DNA of 64,000 nt from Afipia sp. 64-13 (GTDB lineage Bacteria; Pseudomonadota; Alphaproteobacteria; Rhizobiales; Xanthobacteraceae), in assembly GCA_001897755.1 (NCBI GenBank), contig MKUJ01000009.1, positions 118,974 to 182,973 of the forward strand, in the 5' to 3' direction. The notes beneath the pieces were generated by a model. That model saw nothing but the letters and a program-made list of their open reading frames with translations. It did no database searches and was not told the origin of the DNA. Shown one piece after another: positions 45,737 through 56,253 of this stretch. Positions within the stretch are counted from its first letter, which is position 1, and every line of letters begins with the position of its first letter. The position numbers were made by a program, and so were the translations under genes.

Positions 45737-46441
45737 TCAGCCGCCGAGATAAGCCTGCCGGACGTGATCGTTGTCGATCAGATCGCTACCCTTGCCGGAC
45801 AACACGATCGAGCCTGCTTCCATCAGATAGGCATAGTCGCACATCTCGAGCGCGGAATAGGCGTTCTGCTCGACCATCAGCACCGTGGTGCCGGAGGCGC
45901 GGATGCCGTCGATGATCTCGAACACCTGCTCGACGATATTGGGCGCGAGGCCGAGCGAAGGCTCGTCGAACATCACCAGCTTGGGCTTCGACATGATGGC
46001 GCGGCCGATCGCCAGCATCTGCTGCTCGCCGCCGGACATCGTGCCCGCGACCTGACGACGGCGCTCGGCAAGACGGGGAAACTGCGCGAAGATGCGCTCC
46101 TTATCCGCTTCCATGGCGTCGGTGTCCGAGCGCAGATAGGCGCCCATGTCGAGATTCTCCTCCACCGTCATGTCGGGGAAGACGCGGCGGCCTTCGGGAC
46201 AATGCGCGATGCCCCGCGCCAGGATGTCCCGCGCCGAACAGCGCGTGATGTCCTCGCCCTCGAACACGATGCGGCCGGAAGCCGAAGCCAGCACGCCGGA
46301 AATGGAGCGCAGCGTCGTGCTCTTGCCGGCGCCGTTGGCGCCGATCAATGCAACGAGCTGCCCCTTCTCGATGGACAGCGACATGCCCTTGATCGCTTCG
46401 ACCTTGCCGTAGCGGCAAACAAGATTACTAATCTCTAGCAC
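45737..46441 (-). CDS. livF: Branched-chain amino acid ABC transporter ATPase, LivF type
   Basis: A 234-aa cytosolic ATPase. Walker A GANGAGKSTTLRSI, AHCPEGRRVFPDMTVEENLDMGAY (typical of LivF), signature MSGGEQQMLAIGRA, and Walker B LVMFDEPSLGLAP. It is the last gene of the livKHMGF operon. Its start overlaps the LivG stop by 14 bases. Confidence 0.94.
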   Translation of the reverse strand: MLEISNLVCRYGKVEAIKGMSLSIEKGQLVALIGANGAGKSTTLRSISGVLASASGRIVFEGEDITRCSARDILARGIAHCPEGRRVFPDMTVEENLDMGAYLRSDTDAMEADKERIFAQFPRLAERRRQVAGTMSGGEQQMLAIGRAIMSKPKLVMFDEPSLGLAPNIVEQVFEIIDGIRASGTTVLMVEQNAYSALEMCDYAYLMEAGSIVLSGKGSDLIDNDHVRQAYLGG

Positions 46442-47252
46442 GCTTCTTGGCTCCCTGGCCGAGATAGGCCTGAATGACTTCCGGATTGCCCTGGATGGCC
46501 GCAGGCGGACCTTCCGCGATGATGCGGCCGTAGTTCAACACCACGATGCGGTCGGAAATGCCCATCACCATCGGCATGTCGTGCTCGACCAGCAGGATGG
46601 TGACGCCCATGCCGCGCACCCGATCGAGCACGCGCATGAAGGTCGCGGTCTCCGAGGCGTTCATGCCGGACACCGGCTCGTCGAGCAGCAGCATCGAGGG
46701 ATTGGCCGCGAGCGCCAGCGCGACGCCGAGCAGGCGCTGGTCGCCGTAGGACAGACTGCCCGCAAGCTCCCGCGAACGGTGCGCGATGCCGACCAGTTGG
46801 AGGATCTCGGCGGCCTGCGCACGCAATTCCTCCTCGGACCGCCGCTCGCGCGGCAGCGCCAGCAGCGTGTCCCACAGCCGCGAGCGGCCGCGCAGATGCA
46901 GGCCGGTCAGCACGTTCTGGAACACGCTGATCGACTGAAACACACTGGTGCGCTGGAAGGTACGCACGAGGCCCAGCGCAGTGACCTGATGCGGCTTGAG
47001 GCCGTTGAGCGACGTACCGCGATAGCGCACCTCGCCCTTGGTCGGCTTCAGAAAGCCGGTGATGATGTTGAACGCCGTGGTCTTGCCGGCGCCGTTCGGG
47101 CCGATCAGACTCAGCACTTCGCCCTCGTTGACCACGAAGTTGAGATCCGAGATCGCGACCAGACCGCCGAAATGCACGGCGATGTGCTCGATCGTCAGCG
47201 CCGGCATCTTCGGTTCGGCGACCTTGTCCGCCGCCAGTTGTAAGACGTTCAT
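46428..47252 (-). CDS. livG: Branched-chain amino acid ABC transporter ATPase, LivG type
   Basis: A 274-aa ATPase. Walker A GPNGAGKTTAFNIITG, HQVTALGLVRTFQRTSVF (the LivG Q-loop region), signature LSYGDQRLLGVALALA, and Walker B MLLLDEPVSGMNASE. Start at the ATG at 47252 overlapping the LivM stop as ATGA; a much longer upstream reading is spurious. It pairs with LivF to drive the LivHM permease. Confidence 0.94.
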   Translation of the reverse strand: MNVLQLAADKVAEPKMPALTIEHIAVHFGGLVAISDLNFVVNEGEVLSLIGPNGAGKTTAFNIITGFLKPTKGEVRYRGTSLNGLKPHQVTALGLVRTFQRTSVFQSISVFQNVLTGLHLRGRSRLWDTLLALPRERRSEEELRAQAAEILQLVGIAHRSRELAGSLSYGDQRLLGVALALAANPSMLLLDEPVSGMNASETATFMRVLDRVRGMGVTILLVEHDMPMVMGISDRIVVLNYGRIIAEGPPAAIQGNPEVIQAYLGQGAKKRARD

Positions 47253-48268
47253 GGCTTCACCGGCTCCAGCGTTGCGCTCTTGTCGTCGGTCACGCCGAAC
47301 CACTTCTCGATCGCCGGCACGATGCCCTGCGGCAGCACGAAGACGATCAGGATCATCAGCGCGCCGTAGAGGATCCATTGCAGTTCAGGCGTTGCGAACG
47401 AGCGGGCGATCACCGGGATGAACCCGAAGATCAGGCCGCCCACGATCGGGCCCGCGAGCGTGCCCTTGCCGCCGGTGATCACCATGATCACCATGGTCAC
47501 GGTGTAGAGGAACATGAACACATCCGGATCGATGATCCGCAGATAGTGCGCGTAGAGGCTGCCCGCCGCGCCGGCGATACCCGCGGAAATCACCGCCGCC
47601 AGGATCAGATAGCGCGTGACGTCGATGCCGACGGAGACGGCCAGCGATTCATTTTCCTTCAGCGCCACCATCGCACGGCCGACCCGTGACTTGGTCAGAC
47701 GGCTGATGACGAGCTGGCAGATCACGCCGACGCCGAGCACCAGATAGAAGTTCTCCACCTTGCCGTAGAGATCGACATAACCGAGGCCGGGCAACCCAAA
47801 GGTGAACGGCGGGATCGAGGTCAGCGCCAGCGGGCCTTGCGTCAATTCCACCCAGTTGAGCGCGACCAGGCGCACCACCTCGGCGAACGAGATCGTGACG
47901 ATCACGAAATAGGCGCCGCGGACCCGGAACGACAATTTGCCGACCAGATAGCCGAAGATGCCGGCGATCACGACGCCGAGCACGAAGCCCATCCAGACCG
48001 GCCACGGCTCATGCACCACCCGGAAGCCGCCGATCAGCTCGACGTCCAAGCCGAGCGAGGTCAGAGCGCTGGCGTAGGCCCCGATGCCGAAGAAGGCGAC
48101 ATGGCCGAGGCTGAGCTGACCGGTATAGCCGAGCAGCAGATTGAGGCTCATCGCGGCAATGATGAAAATGCCGGTGGTGATGCAGGCGTTGAGCAGATAC
48201 GGATCGTGCAGCCAGAGCGGGATCGAGGCAAAGGCCAGCACGACAAGCCAGGGAAAAAGCCGTTTCAT
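47249..48268 (-). CDS. livM: Branched-chain amino acid ABC transporter permease, LivM type
   Basis: A 339-aa inner-membrane permease with about nine helices. It has GYTGQLSLGHVAFFGIGAYASAL (family signature) and LALNWVELTQGPLALTSIPPF near the middle, then SRVGRAMVALKENESLAVSVGIDV (cytosolic EAA-like loop contacting the ATPase), then GGKGTLAGPIVGGLIFGFIP. It overlaps livG and livH by four bases each. Confidence 0.94.
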   Translation of the reverse strand: MKRLFPWLVVLAFASIPLWLHDPYLLNACITTGIFIIAAMSLNLLLGYTGQLSLGHVAFFGIGAYASALTSLGLDVELIGGFRVVHEPWPVWMGFVLGVVIAGIFGYLVGKLSFRVRGAYFVIVTISFAEVVRLVALNWVELTQGPLALTSIPPFTFGLPGLGYVDLYGKVENFYLVLGVGVICQLVISRLTKSRVGRAMVALKENESLAVSVGIDVTRYLILAAVISAGIAGAAGSLYAHYLRIIDPDVFMFLYTVTMVIMVITGGKGTLAGPIVGGLIFGFIPVIARSFATPELQWILYGALMILIVFVLPQGIVPAIEKWFGVTDDKSATLEPVKP

Positions 48269-49137
48269 CCGATTCGCTCCGCACGCGCGAACAGACCGGT
48301 CGGCTTGAACATCAGCACCAGGATGATGATCAGGAATCCCATCGCATCGCGATAACCCGAGGAGATATAGCCGGCCCCGATTTCCTCGGCGAAAGCGAGG
48401 ATGAAGCCGCCGATGGTGGCGCCGCCGATGCTGCCGAGGCCGCCGAGAATGACGATCGCGAACGCCTTGAGCGAGGCCAGATTGCCCATCTGCGGCGAGA
48501 TCACATAGACCGGCCCGAGCAGCGCGCCCGCCGCAGCTGCGAGACTGGAGCCGAGCGCGAAGGTCGCCATGTAAATGAACTGGATGTTGACGCCCATCAG
48601 CGAGGCGGTGTCACGGTCCTGGAAGGTCGCGCGCATCGCCTTGCCGAGCTTGGTGCGATTGATCAGGAGATACGATCCCGCGATCAGCGCCAGAGCGGCG
48701 ACAAACACGAAGATCCGAAGCCACGACACCGAGATCGGCCCGAGCACCAGCGCGCTTTCGCCGAACGGGGTGTTGACCGACTTGGCGACGCCGCCCCAGA
48801 CATACTGCTCGGTGTTCTGCATGACGATCATCGCGCCGATCATCACCAGCATCGTGGTGTCGATATCGGCGCTGCGGATCGGCCGCAGCAGAATGAATTC
48901 GATCGCGGCGCCCAGCGCGCATCCGAACACGATGGCGATGACGAGCGATACGAAGAAATTCATGCCCAGCAATGCCGAGGCCAGATACACGAAGTAGGCG
49001 CCGAACGTGTACAGCTCGCCATGCGCGAAATTCACCACGCGCATGATGCCGAAGATCAACGTCAGCCCGATCCCGAGCAGCGCATAGGTGCCGCCGAGGA
49101 TGAACATGTTGACGATATGCTGAAGAAACTGGTCCAT
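48265..49137 (-). CDS. livH: Branched-chain amino acid ABC transporter permease, LivH type
   Basis: A 290-aa inner-membrane permease: NMFILGGTYALLGIGLTLIFGIMRVVNFAHGE (diagnostic N-terminus), the cytosolic loop TKLGKAMRATFQDRDTASLMGVN, and GGLGSIGGATIGGFILAFAE. The ATG at 49137 is chosen; a GTG nine bases upstream is possible. It is followed by livM with a four-base overlap. Confidence 0.93.
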   Translation of the reverse strand: MDQFLQHIVNMFILGGTYALLGIGLTLIFGIMRVVNFAHGELYTFGAYFVYLASALLGMNFFVSLVIAIVFGCALGAAIEFILLRPIRSADIDTTMLVMIGAMIVMQNTEQYVWGGVAKSVNTPFGESALVLGPISVSWLRIFVFVAALALIAGSYLLINRTKLGKAMRATFQDRDTASLMGVNIQFIYMATFALGSSLAAAAGALLGPVYVISPQMGNLASLKAFAIVILGGLGSIGGATIGGFILAFAEEIGAGYISSGYRDAMGFLIIILVLMFKPTGLFARAERIG

Positions 49138-49233
49138 TCCGTCCACGAAGCTTTTTGAGGGGTCTGTCGGGTCGAAGGCCCTTGCCGAAAGCAGGCAGGC
49201 GGACGCCGACGCGCGGCGTCCGCCTGCAAGCCG

Positions 49234-50391
49234 TCAGAGCTTCGGATGCGTGACCTTGCCGTCGACGATCTTGACGAGATAGACGTTGGGCGTGCTCTGC
49301 GCGCTCTCCTTGCCCGCAGGCCCCACCTTCGCGAACTTCACGGTGCCGTTCAGGCCCTTGACCTCGACATGCCACAGCGCCTCGGTGATGGCGGCGGGCT
49401 CGGCCTTGCCGGCCTTCTCGATGCCGGCAACGATGGTGCGAATGCCGTCATAGCCACGGAAGCTTTCGGTGGTGCCGGCGAAGTTGAAGCCGCGCTTCTT
49501 CCATTCGCTGATGAAATACTTCGTCGCGTCCGGATTTGGCGTATCTTCCGGCAGCCAGGGCAGGAACGTGGTCAGATGCATCGAGTTGTTGGCGGCGACG
49601 CCGGCCTGCTCAATGAGCTGATCCGGATTCTGCGACGCGCCGGTGGTGATGATCTGCTTCTTGAGGCCGAGCGCGTGCGCCTGCTTCAGCACCAGCGTCA
49701 ACTGCTCGACCGCGGTGGTCACGATCAGGGTGTCGGCGTCCGACGCCTTGATCTTGGAGAGCTGCGCGGTCATGTCCTGAGCGGACTGGTCCATGATCTC
49801 GACCAGGCCTACACTGACACCCGAGTCCTTCAGCACCTTGCCGAAGTCGGCGGATGCACCGCGACCCCAGTCGTTGTTGATGACCAGGAAGTCGGCCTTC
49901 TTGATGCCGAGCTTCGGCAGCATCGGCTTGAACGCCTCAGCCTCGATCGCCGAGGGCGGCGAAATGCGGAAGATGTAGGGATTGCCGCTGGTGGTGATCT
50001 TGCCGGACGATGACGTCTCGACCACCATCGGCACCTTGTATTCCATCAGCTTCGGCATCACCGCGAGGGTGAGGCTGGAGCCCCAGGCGCCCATCATCAC
50101 CGGCACCTTGTCGCCGGTGATCAGCTTCTCGGCCACCGCCGCAGCTTCGGTCGGGTTGCTCTTGTTGTCCTCGATGACAAGCTCGATCTTCTTGCCGAGC
50201 ACGCCGCCCTTGGCGTTGATCTCGTCGGCAGCGATCTTCGCGCCGTTGACGACGTAAGTGCCGGAAGCCGCGAACGGTCCGGTCAGCGGCTGGTTGACGC
50301 CGATCTTGATCGTCTGCGCGGATGCCTGCGTGACAAGACCCGCGGCAAAAGCGAGGGGAAGAATTAATTTGATTGTGCGGTCGATACTCAT
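49234..50391 (-). CDS. livK: Branched-chain amino acid-type periplasmic binding protein
   Basis: A 385-aa type-I periplasmic binding protein. The signal peptide is SIDRTIKLILPLAFAAGLVTQASA, cleaved before QTIKIGVNQPLTGPFAASGTYVVNGAKIAADE. The body has the usual binding-protein blocks (KLITGDKVPVMMGAWGSSLTLAVMPK; WGRGASADFGKVLKDSGVS). Start at the ATG at 50391, preceded by GGAGGAGG. It is the first gene of livKHMGF, downstream of the palindrome at 50509-50527. Liv-type systems import amino acids but also many aromatics and amides, so the substrate may be the target of the adjoining F420 island. Confidence 0.92.
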   Translation of the reverse strand: MSIDRTIKLILPLAFAAGLVTQASAQTIKIGVNQPLTGPFAASGTYVVNGAKIAADEINAKGGVLGKKIELVIEDNKSNPTEAAAVAEKLITGDKVPVMMGAWGSSLTLAVMPKLMEYKVPMVVETSSSGKITTSGNPYIFRISPPSAIEAEAFKPMLPKLGIKKADFLVINNDWGRGASADFGKVLKDSGVSVGLVEIMDQSAQDMTAQLSKIKASDADTLIVTTAVEQLTLVLKQAHALGLKKQIITTGASQNPDQLIEQAGVAANNSMHLTTFLPWLPEDTPNPDATKYFISEWKKRGFNFAGTTESFRGYDGIRTIVAGIEKAGKAEPAAITEALWHVEVKGLNGTVKFAKVGPAGKESAQSTPNVYLVKIVDGKVTHPKL

Positions 50392-50508
50392 TGAAGCCTC
50401 CTCCAATTTATTCGTTATGCGCTGAGCAAGCACCGTGCCAACTTCTTGCGGTCGGCGTTGACTCGTGGGCAACGGGTCTGACGGTTACTCCAAGTCATAC
50501 TAACTTTA

Positions 50509-50527
50509 GAATGATAGAATATCATTC
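50509..50527. promoter_or_regulatory. Perfect palindrome upstream of livK
   Basis: Eight-base arms GAATGATA (50509-50516) and TATCATTC (50520-50527) around GAA, about 118 bases upstream of the livK ATG and within the gap after the serine dehydratase. It is AT-rich in a GC-rich genome, so probably a promoter or operator. It shares the octamer AATGATAG with the two operators of the F420 island, read on their complementary strand, but is not the same site. Confidence 0.55.
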
Positions 50528-50549
50528 GTAAAGCGAAAAGATGCCGGGC

Positions 50550-51917
50550 TCAGCAATTCGGCACGTTCACTGCCAGCCCGCCGCGTGATGTCTCCTTGTA
50601 TTTTGCCTGCATGTCCGCGCCGGTTTCCATCATTGTCTTGATCACCTGATCGAGGGTGACATGGTGCGAGCCATCGCCGCTTTGCGCAAGGGATGTCGCG
50701 TTGATGGCCTTCACCGCGCCGAACGCATTGCGCTCGATACAGGGAATTTGCACAAGCCCGCCAACGGGATCGCATGTCATCCCGAGATGGTGTTCCATGC
50801 CTATTTCCGCGGCATTCTCGATCTGCCGGCTGGAGCCGCCGAGCGCGGCGGTCAACCCCGCCGCCGCCATCGAACAGGCCACCCCCACCTCGCCCTGGCA
50901 GCCGACCTCGGCGCCGGAGATCGATCCGTTCATCTTGAACAGCATGCCGATCGCGGCCGCCGTCAGCAGGAAGGTCCGCAAGCCCTCATGCGAAGCGCCG
51001 GGGCAATGATCGCGATAATAACGCAGCACCGCGGGGATCACCCCGGCGGCGCCATTGGTCGGCGCCGTCACCACGCGGCCGCCGGCCGCATTCTCCTCAT
51101 TCACGGCGATGGCGAACAGGCTGACGAGGTCCATCGCCTCGATCGACCATCCGGTGTTGCGCTGGCGCGCCGCCTCATACCTCGCCTTCAGCGCGCGGGC
51201 CCGCCGCTTCACCTTCAGCCCGCCGGGCAGTTCGCCCTCGGCGTGCAGGCCGCGCTCGATACACTCGAACATCACGTCCACGATGGCGTCGAGCCGCGCC
51301 AGCACGCTGTCGCGGTTCGCCCGCGCGCTTTCATTGGCGAGCACGAGCTCGGCGATTGACAGGCCGGTGCGATCCGACAGCGCGATCAGTTCCGCCGCGC
51401 TGCCAAAGGGAAACGGCACCGCGACACCGGATGTCTGCGTTGCGGGATCATCGCCTTCCCGATGGATGAAACCGCCGCCCAGCGAGTACCAGGTTTCCTC
51501 GCGCAGCGTGGCGCCCGCGGCGTCCAGCGCGATGAACCGCATGGTATTGGGGTGGGACGGCGGCACGGTGTCGAAATCGAACACGATGTCGCGCGCCGGA
51601 TCGAAAGCGATGGTCTCGCCGCCCGGCAACTTCAGCTGGCGGGTTCGCGCGATGGTCGCCACGGCCTCATCCGCCTGATCGGGATCGAGCGTGTCCGGCA
51701 ATCGTCCCGACAGGCCGAGAACGATCGCCTTGTCGGTGGCGTGGCCCCGGCCGGTCCAGGCCAGCGAGCCGAGCAGGATGGCGCGCAGATCTTTGATCCG
51801 GCCGCGCGCCTCCTCATCGAGTCCCGCCACGAACGCCGCGGCGGCCTTCATCGGCGCGGTCGTGTGCGACGACGAAGGGCCGATGCCGACTTTGAAAACG
51901 TCAAAAACGCTGATCAT
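50550..51917 (-). CDS. sdaA: L-serine dehydratase (iron-sulfur, single-chain)
   Basis: A 455-aa enzyme deaminating L-serine to pyruvate with a [4Fe-4S] cluster. It starts ISVFDVFKVGIGPSSSHTTAPMKAA, the typical N-terminus of single-chain SdaA. Cluster cysteines are in RDHCPG, GCQGEVGVACSMAA and GMTCDPVGGLVQIPCIERN, and NEENAAGGRVVTAPTNGAAGVIPAV is conserved. Start at the ATG at 51917. It is the last gene of the operon that begins with the PLP enzyme, 25 bases after the luciferase-like oxidoreductase. Its true substrate could be a serine analogue. Confidence 0.92.
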   Translation of the reverse strand: MISVFDVFKVGIGPSSSHTTAPMKAAAAFVAGLDEEARGRIKDLRAILLGSLAWTGRGHATDKAIVLGLSGRLPDTLDPDQADEAVATIARTRQLKLPGGETIAFDPARDIVFDFDTVPPSHPNTMRFIALDAAGATLREETWYSLGGGFIHREGDDPATQTSGVAVPFPFGSAAELIALSDRTGLSIAELVLANESARANRDSVLARLDAIVDVMFECIERGLHAEGELPGGLKVKRRARALKARYEAARQRNTGWSIEAMDLVSLFAIAVNEENAAGGRVVTAPTNGAAGVIPAVLRYYRDHCPGASHEGLRTFLLTAAAIGMLFKMNGSISGAEVGCQGEVGVACSMAAAGLTAALGGSSRQIENAAEIGMEHHLGMTCDPVGGLVQIPCIERNAFGAVKAINATSLAQSGDGSHHVTLDQVIKTMMETGADMQAKYKETSRGGLAVNVPNC

Positions 51918-51942
51918 CGCCGGCACCGGAATGAATGTGCGG

Positions 51943-52908
51943 TTACTTCTTCTTGTAGGCCCTGAGCTGCGGAATGACTTCCTTCGCGATCAGCTCGACC
52001 TGATCCATCTGATACTTGTAAGGCACGAAGATGATCTTCTGCACGCCCGCGTCGATATGCGCCTTGAGCTGTTCGACGCACTCGTCCACCGAGCCCATGA
52101 CGGCTGCGTCGCGCGAGCAGTCGCTGTTCTCGGGGAAGTCCCATTCCTTGTTCAGCCAGTCGAGCATGTCGGCCTTCACCGCGTCCTTCGACTTGCCGAT
52201 CATGACCGGGAGCTGCGAGCCGTTCAACAGCTTGTCGGGATCCTTGCCGCCTTCCTTGGCGAAGTTGCGGATTTTCGTCCACGATTTCGTGAACGCCTCG
52301 GGGGTGTAGAAATAGGTCAGCCAGCCGTCGCCGACGGTGGCGGCGCGCTGCAGCACCTTGTCGACGTAGCCGCCGATCAGGATCGGAATGCCCGGCTTCT
52401 GCACCGGCTTCGGATACATCACGGCAGCGGAAATGTTGTGCTGCATGTACTTGCCGTCAACCATGTGCTCCGACCAGAGCCGGTTGAGGATTTCCAGGTT
52501 CTCGTCCATCAGCTTGCCGCGCTTCTCGAACGGAATGCCCATGGCGTCGAATTCGCGCTTGTACCAGCCGGACGCCATGCCCATGACCAGGCGGCCGCCG
52601 GAAAGCTGGTCCATGCTCGAAAGCTGCTTGGCGAGCGCGACCGGGTTGCGCAGCGGCAGCACCAGAATGCCGGTGCCGAGCTTGATCCTGGACGTGCGCG
52701 CGGCGATCGCCGTCAGCGTGGTCAGCGAATCCAGGATCGGGAAGTTCGGATCGACGCCCAGCAGCATGTGGTCCCAGACCCACAACGAATCGTAGCCGAG
52801 TTCCTCGACGCGCACGCCGTAGTCCACCAATCCCTTCGGATCCGGCATGTTCGGATAGGCGACGAAATTGCGCGCGGCGATGCCGAACGTGTTCGAGAGC
52901 ATTGTCAT
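51943..52908 (-). CDS. Luciferase-like (LLM) oxidoreductase, candidate F420-dependent enzyme
   Basis: A 321-aa TIM-barrel of the bacterial luciferase-like family. It begins NTFGIAARNFVAYPNMPDPKGLVDYGVRVEELGYDSLWVWDHM. It has LGTGILVLPLRNPVALAKQLSSMDQLSGGRLVMGMASGWYKREFDAMGIPFEKRGKLMDE, which is the typical F420/FMN-binding block, then PVQKPGIPILIGGYVDKVLQRAATVGDGWL. Family membership does not tell F420 from FMN. The F420 pathway genes in the same gene run make F420 the best guess. It probably oxidises or reduces a pathway intermediate. It is 18 bases downstream of the CoA-transferase beta gene. Confidence 0.85.
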   Translation of the reverse strand: MTMLSNTFGIAARNFVAYPNMPDPKGLVDYGVRVEELGYDSLWVWDHMLLGVDPNFPILDSLTTLTAIAARTSRIKLGTGILVLPLRNPVALAKQLSSMDQLSGGRLVMGMASGWYKREFDAMGIPFEKRGKLMDENLEILNRLWSEHMVDGKYMQHNISAAVMYPKPVQKPGIPILIGGYVDKVLQRAATVGDGWLTYFYTPEAFTKSWTKIRNFAKEGGKDPDKLLNGSQLPVMIGKSKDAVKADMLDWLNKEWDFPENSDCSRDAAVMGSVDECVEQLKAHIDAGVQKIIFVPYKYQMDQVELIAKEVIPQLRAYKKK

Positions 52909-52926
52909 TTTTGTTCTCCCCTAGAA

Positions 52927-53697
52927 TTACGCAATGAAAAGACGATCAGGGTCGAGCATCCTGAGCGTGGTCAGTTCCTGGATGGATGGCGGCTCGGTGA
53001 CGCTGACGTCGTCGTCGAACGCAACATCGAAGCCGGTGTTGTCCTGCAGCTCTTCCCGCGTCACGCCGGGATTGAGCGCCAGCACCTTCATCTCGCGGCT
53101 CTTGTCGTCGAACGAGAACACCGCAAGCTCGGTGATGACGCGGAACATGCCGCCTTCCGGCAGCCCGCTCTCGGCGCGACTGTTGCCGCCGCGAATGAAG
53201 CCGGGACTGGTGATGAAATCGACCTTCTCGACGAAGCGCCGCTTCTCGTGCTTCATCGCCACGATCATGTTAGTGAGGCTGGAGATGTCGTTGCCGCCGC
53301 CGGTGCCCGGCAGACGGGTCTTGGGCTTGGCCGGATCGCCGATATAGGACGAATTCAAATTGCCGTAGCGATCGATCTGCGCGCCGCCCATGAAGCCGAC
53401 ATCGACATAACCGCGCTGCAACAGCAGCAGCACGTCGGCGCTGCCCAGCACCATGTTGGCGCGCTTGGTGCAGCGCTGGTCGTTGGTGGACGGCGGCAAC
53501 TTGCCCGGCTCGACGAAGGCGCCGACCACGCCGCCCTCGAACAGGATGGTGAGGCCGGGACAATGCAGGCGCTGCGCCAGCGTGGCGGCCAGCAGCGGCG
53601 TCCCGATGCCGGCGAACACGATCTGCCCATCCTTGAGCAGGCGTGCGCTCAAGACCGTGATGATCTCGGATGCGGTGTAGGTGGGTGCTTCAGTCAT
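52927..53697 (-). CDS. CoA-transferase, beta subunit (glutaconate CoA-transferase type)
   Basis: A 256-aa class I CoA-transferase subunit: TASEIITVLSARLLKDGQIVFAGIGTPLLAATLAQRL, then ILFEGGVVGAFVEPG, where the Glu of EGGVVG is in the position of the catalytic glutamate, then RGYVDVGFMGGAQIDRYGNLNSSYIGDP. Start at the ATG at 53697, overlapping the alpha gene by eight bases. With its partner it should move CoA between acyl groups, or, as with IpdAB-like proteins, act on ring-derived acyl-CoAs. Substrate unknown. Confidence 0.87.
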   Translation of the reverse strand: MTEAPTYTASEIITVLSARLLKDGQIVFAGIGTPLLAATLAQRLHCPGLTILFEGGVVGAFVEPGKLPPSTNDQRCTKRANMVLGSADVLLLLQRGYVDVGFMGGAQIDRYGNLNSSYIGDPAKPKTRLPGTGGGNDISSLTNMIVAMKHEKRRFVEKVDFITSPGFIRGGNSRAESGLPEGGMFRVITELAVFSFDDKSREMKVLALNPGVTREELQDNTGFDVAFDDDVSVTEPPSIQELTTLRMLDPDRLFIA

Positions 53698-54655
53698 CGA
53701 AAATGCTCCGGCCACGACGGCTTGCGGTCACGATCTCATCGACGCCGATCATCGACAGGAATTCGTTCCACGACTTCGGCCCGTAGACGTAGTCGTCGAG
53801 ATACTTCTTCATGCCGCCGACCGGGTCGCCGTTGACCTGCGCGACATACTTTTCCATGTGCTGCATCATCGGCTCGTAGACGCCAAAGCACTCGTGCGGC
53901 GCGGAGCCGTAAGGCACTTCGACCACCGCATCGACGCAGAAGAACGGGATCTTGGTGTGGTCGGGCGCGCGGCGGATCTGGTCGTTGGAAACGATCCGCT
54001 CGGTGGTCAGGATCACGCGGTTGGCGGCCATCGCCAGGTCGATGTCCATGAACTGCAAGCCGTCCATCTGCGCGTTGCCATAGGCATCGCAGCGCTGGAC
54101 ATGGATCAGCGCGACATCGGGATTGAGCGCCGGCACCAGCAGCAGCTTCTCGCCGGTGAACGGGCAATCGAATTCCTTGGCCTCGGGCCGCTGCGTGGCG
54201 ACATTCGAGCCCAGCATCGAGCGGATCGGAAGAAACGGCACGCCCATGCCGCCGGCACGGTAACGCATGCCCATCGCCATGTGGCTCCATTCGTCGTAGC
54301 GGCAGGCGCCGCTTTCGACGTGATGGCGCATCACCTTGGACAGTCCCCAGAGGATGCCCTGCGCGAACCAGCTCGTCTCGATGTGGTTCGCCGCGCCCGA
54401 GCCGAACAGCAGATCGCCATCGGTCGAGATGATGCAGCGCGAGCAGGACAGGTCCTTCTTGCGGGCACGGATCAACTGCCAGATCATCGCCATCGGCGTG
54501 CGCGACATGGTCGAGCCGCCGATACCGACCGACATGCCGTCGCTGACGAACGATGCCGCCTGCTCCAGCGTCACCACTTTTTCGCGCAGACTGCGATCGC
54601 GGCGTGCCAGCCGACTGCGCAGTTCCTTGTATGGTTGGACCTTCCCGGGCTCCAC
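53690..54655 (-). CDS. CoA-transferase, alpha subunit (glutaconate CoA-transferase type), GTG start
   Basis: A 321-aa class I CoA-transferase alpha subunit: REKVVTLEQAASFVSDGMSVGIGGSTMSRTPMAMIWQLI, RYDEWSHMAMGMRYRAGGMGVPFLPIRSMLGSNV, and LLLVPALNPDVALIHVQRCDAYGNAQMDG. The first 25 residues are a basic, poorly conserved extension. The GTG at 54655 is supported by GAGGGA at good spacing. It lies 32 bases downstream of the PLP enzyme. Confidence 0.87.
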   Translation of the reverse strand: MEPGKVQPYKELRSRLARRDRSLREKVVTLEQAASFVSDGMSVGIGGSTMSRTPMAMIWQLIRARKKDLSCSRCIISTDGDLLFGSGAANHIETSWFAQGILWGLSKVMRHHVESGACRYDEWSHMAMGMRYRAGGMGVPFLPIRSMLGSNVATQRPEAKEFDCPFTGEKLLLVPALNPDVALIHVQRCDAYGNAQMDGLQFMDIDLAMAANRVILTTERIVSNDQIRRAPDHTKIPFFCVDAVVEVPYGSAPHECFGVYEPMMQHMEKYVAQVNGDPVGGMKKYLDDYVYGPKSWNEFLSMIGVDEIVTASRRGRSIFDD

Positions 54656-54687
54656 GTTGCTTCCCTCGTTTTTCGTTCGAATTTGCG

Positions 54688-56169
<1,482 letters not shown>

Positions 56170-56190
56170 GCGAGCCCCCTCTCTCTTAAG

Positions 56191-56210
56191 AGATACTATC
56201 ATTAGTATCT
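56191..56210. promoter_or_regulatory. Palindromic operator upstream of the PLP enzyme
   Basis: Perfect eight-base arms AGATACTA (56191-56198) and TAGTATCT (56203-56210) around TCAT. It is almost the same site as that at 62664-62685, including the asymmetric spacer. It lies 22-41 bases upstream of the GTG start, between fbiC and the PLP gene, so it can control the second operon. The regulator is not encoded in the window. Confidence 0.85.
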
Positions 56211-56253
56211 TAGGATGTCGAGCGGGCGGCGGAGAGTTTTCCCGCGCGATAAA

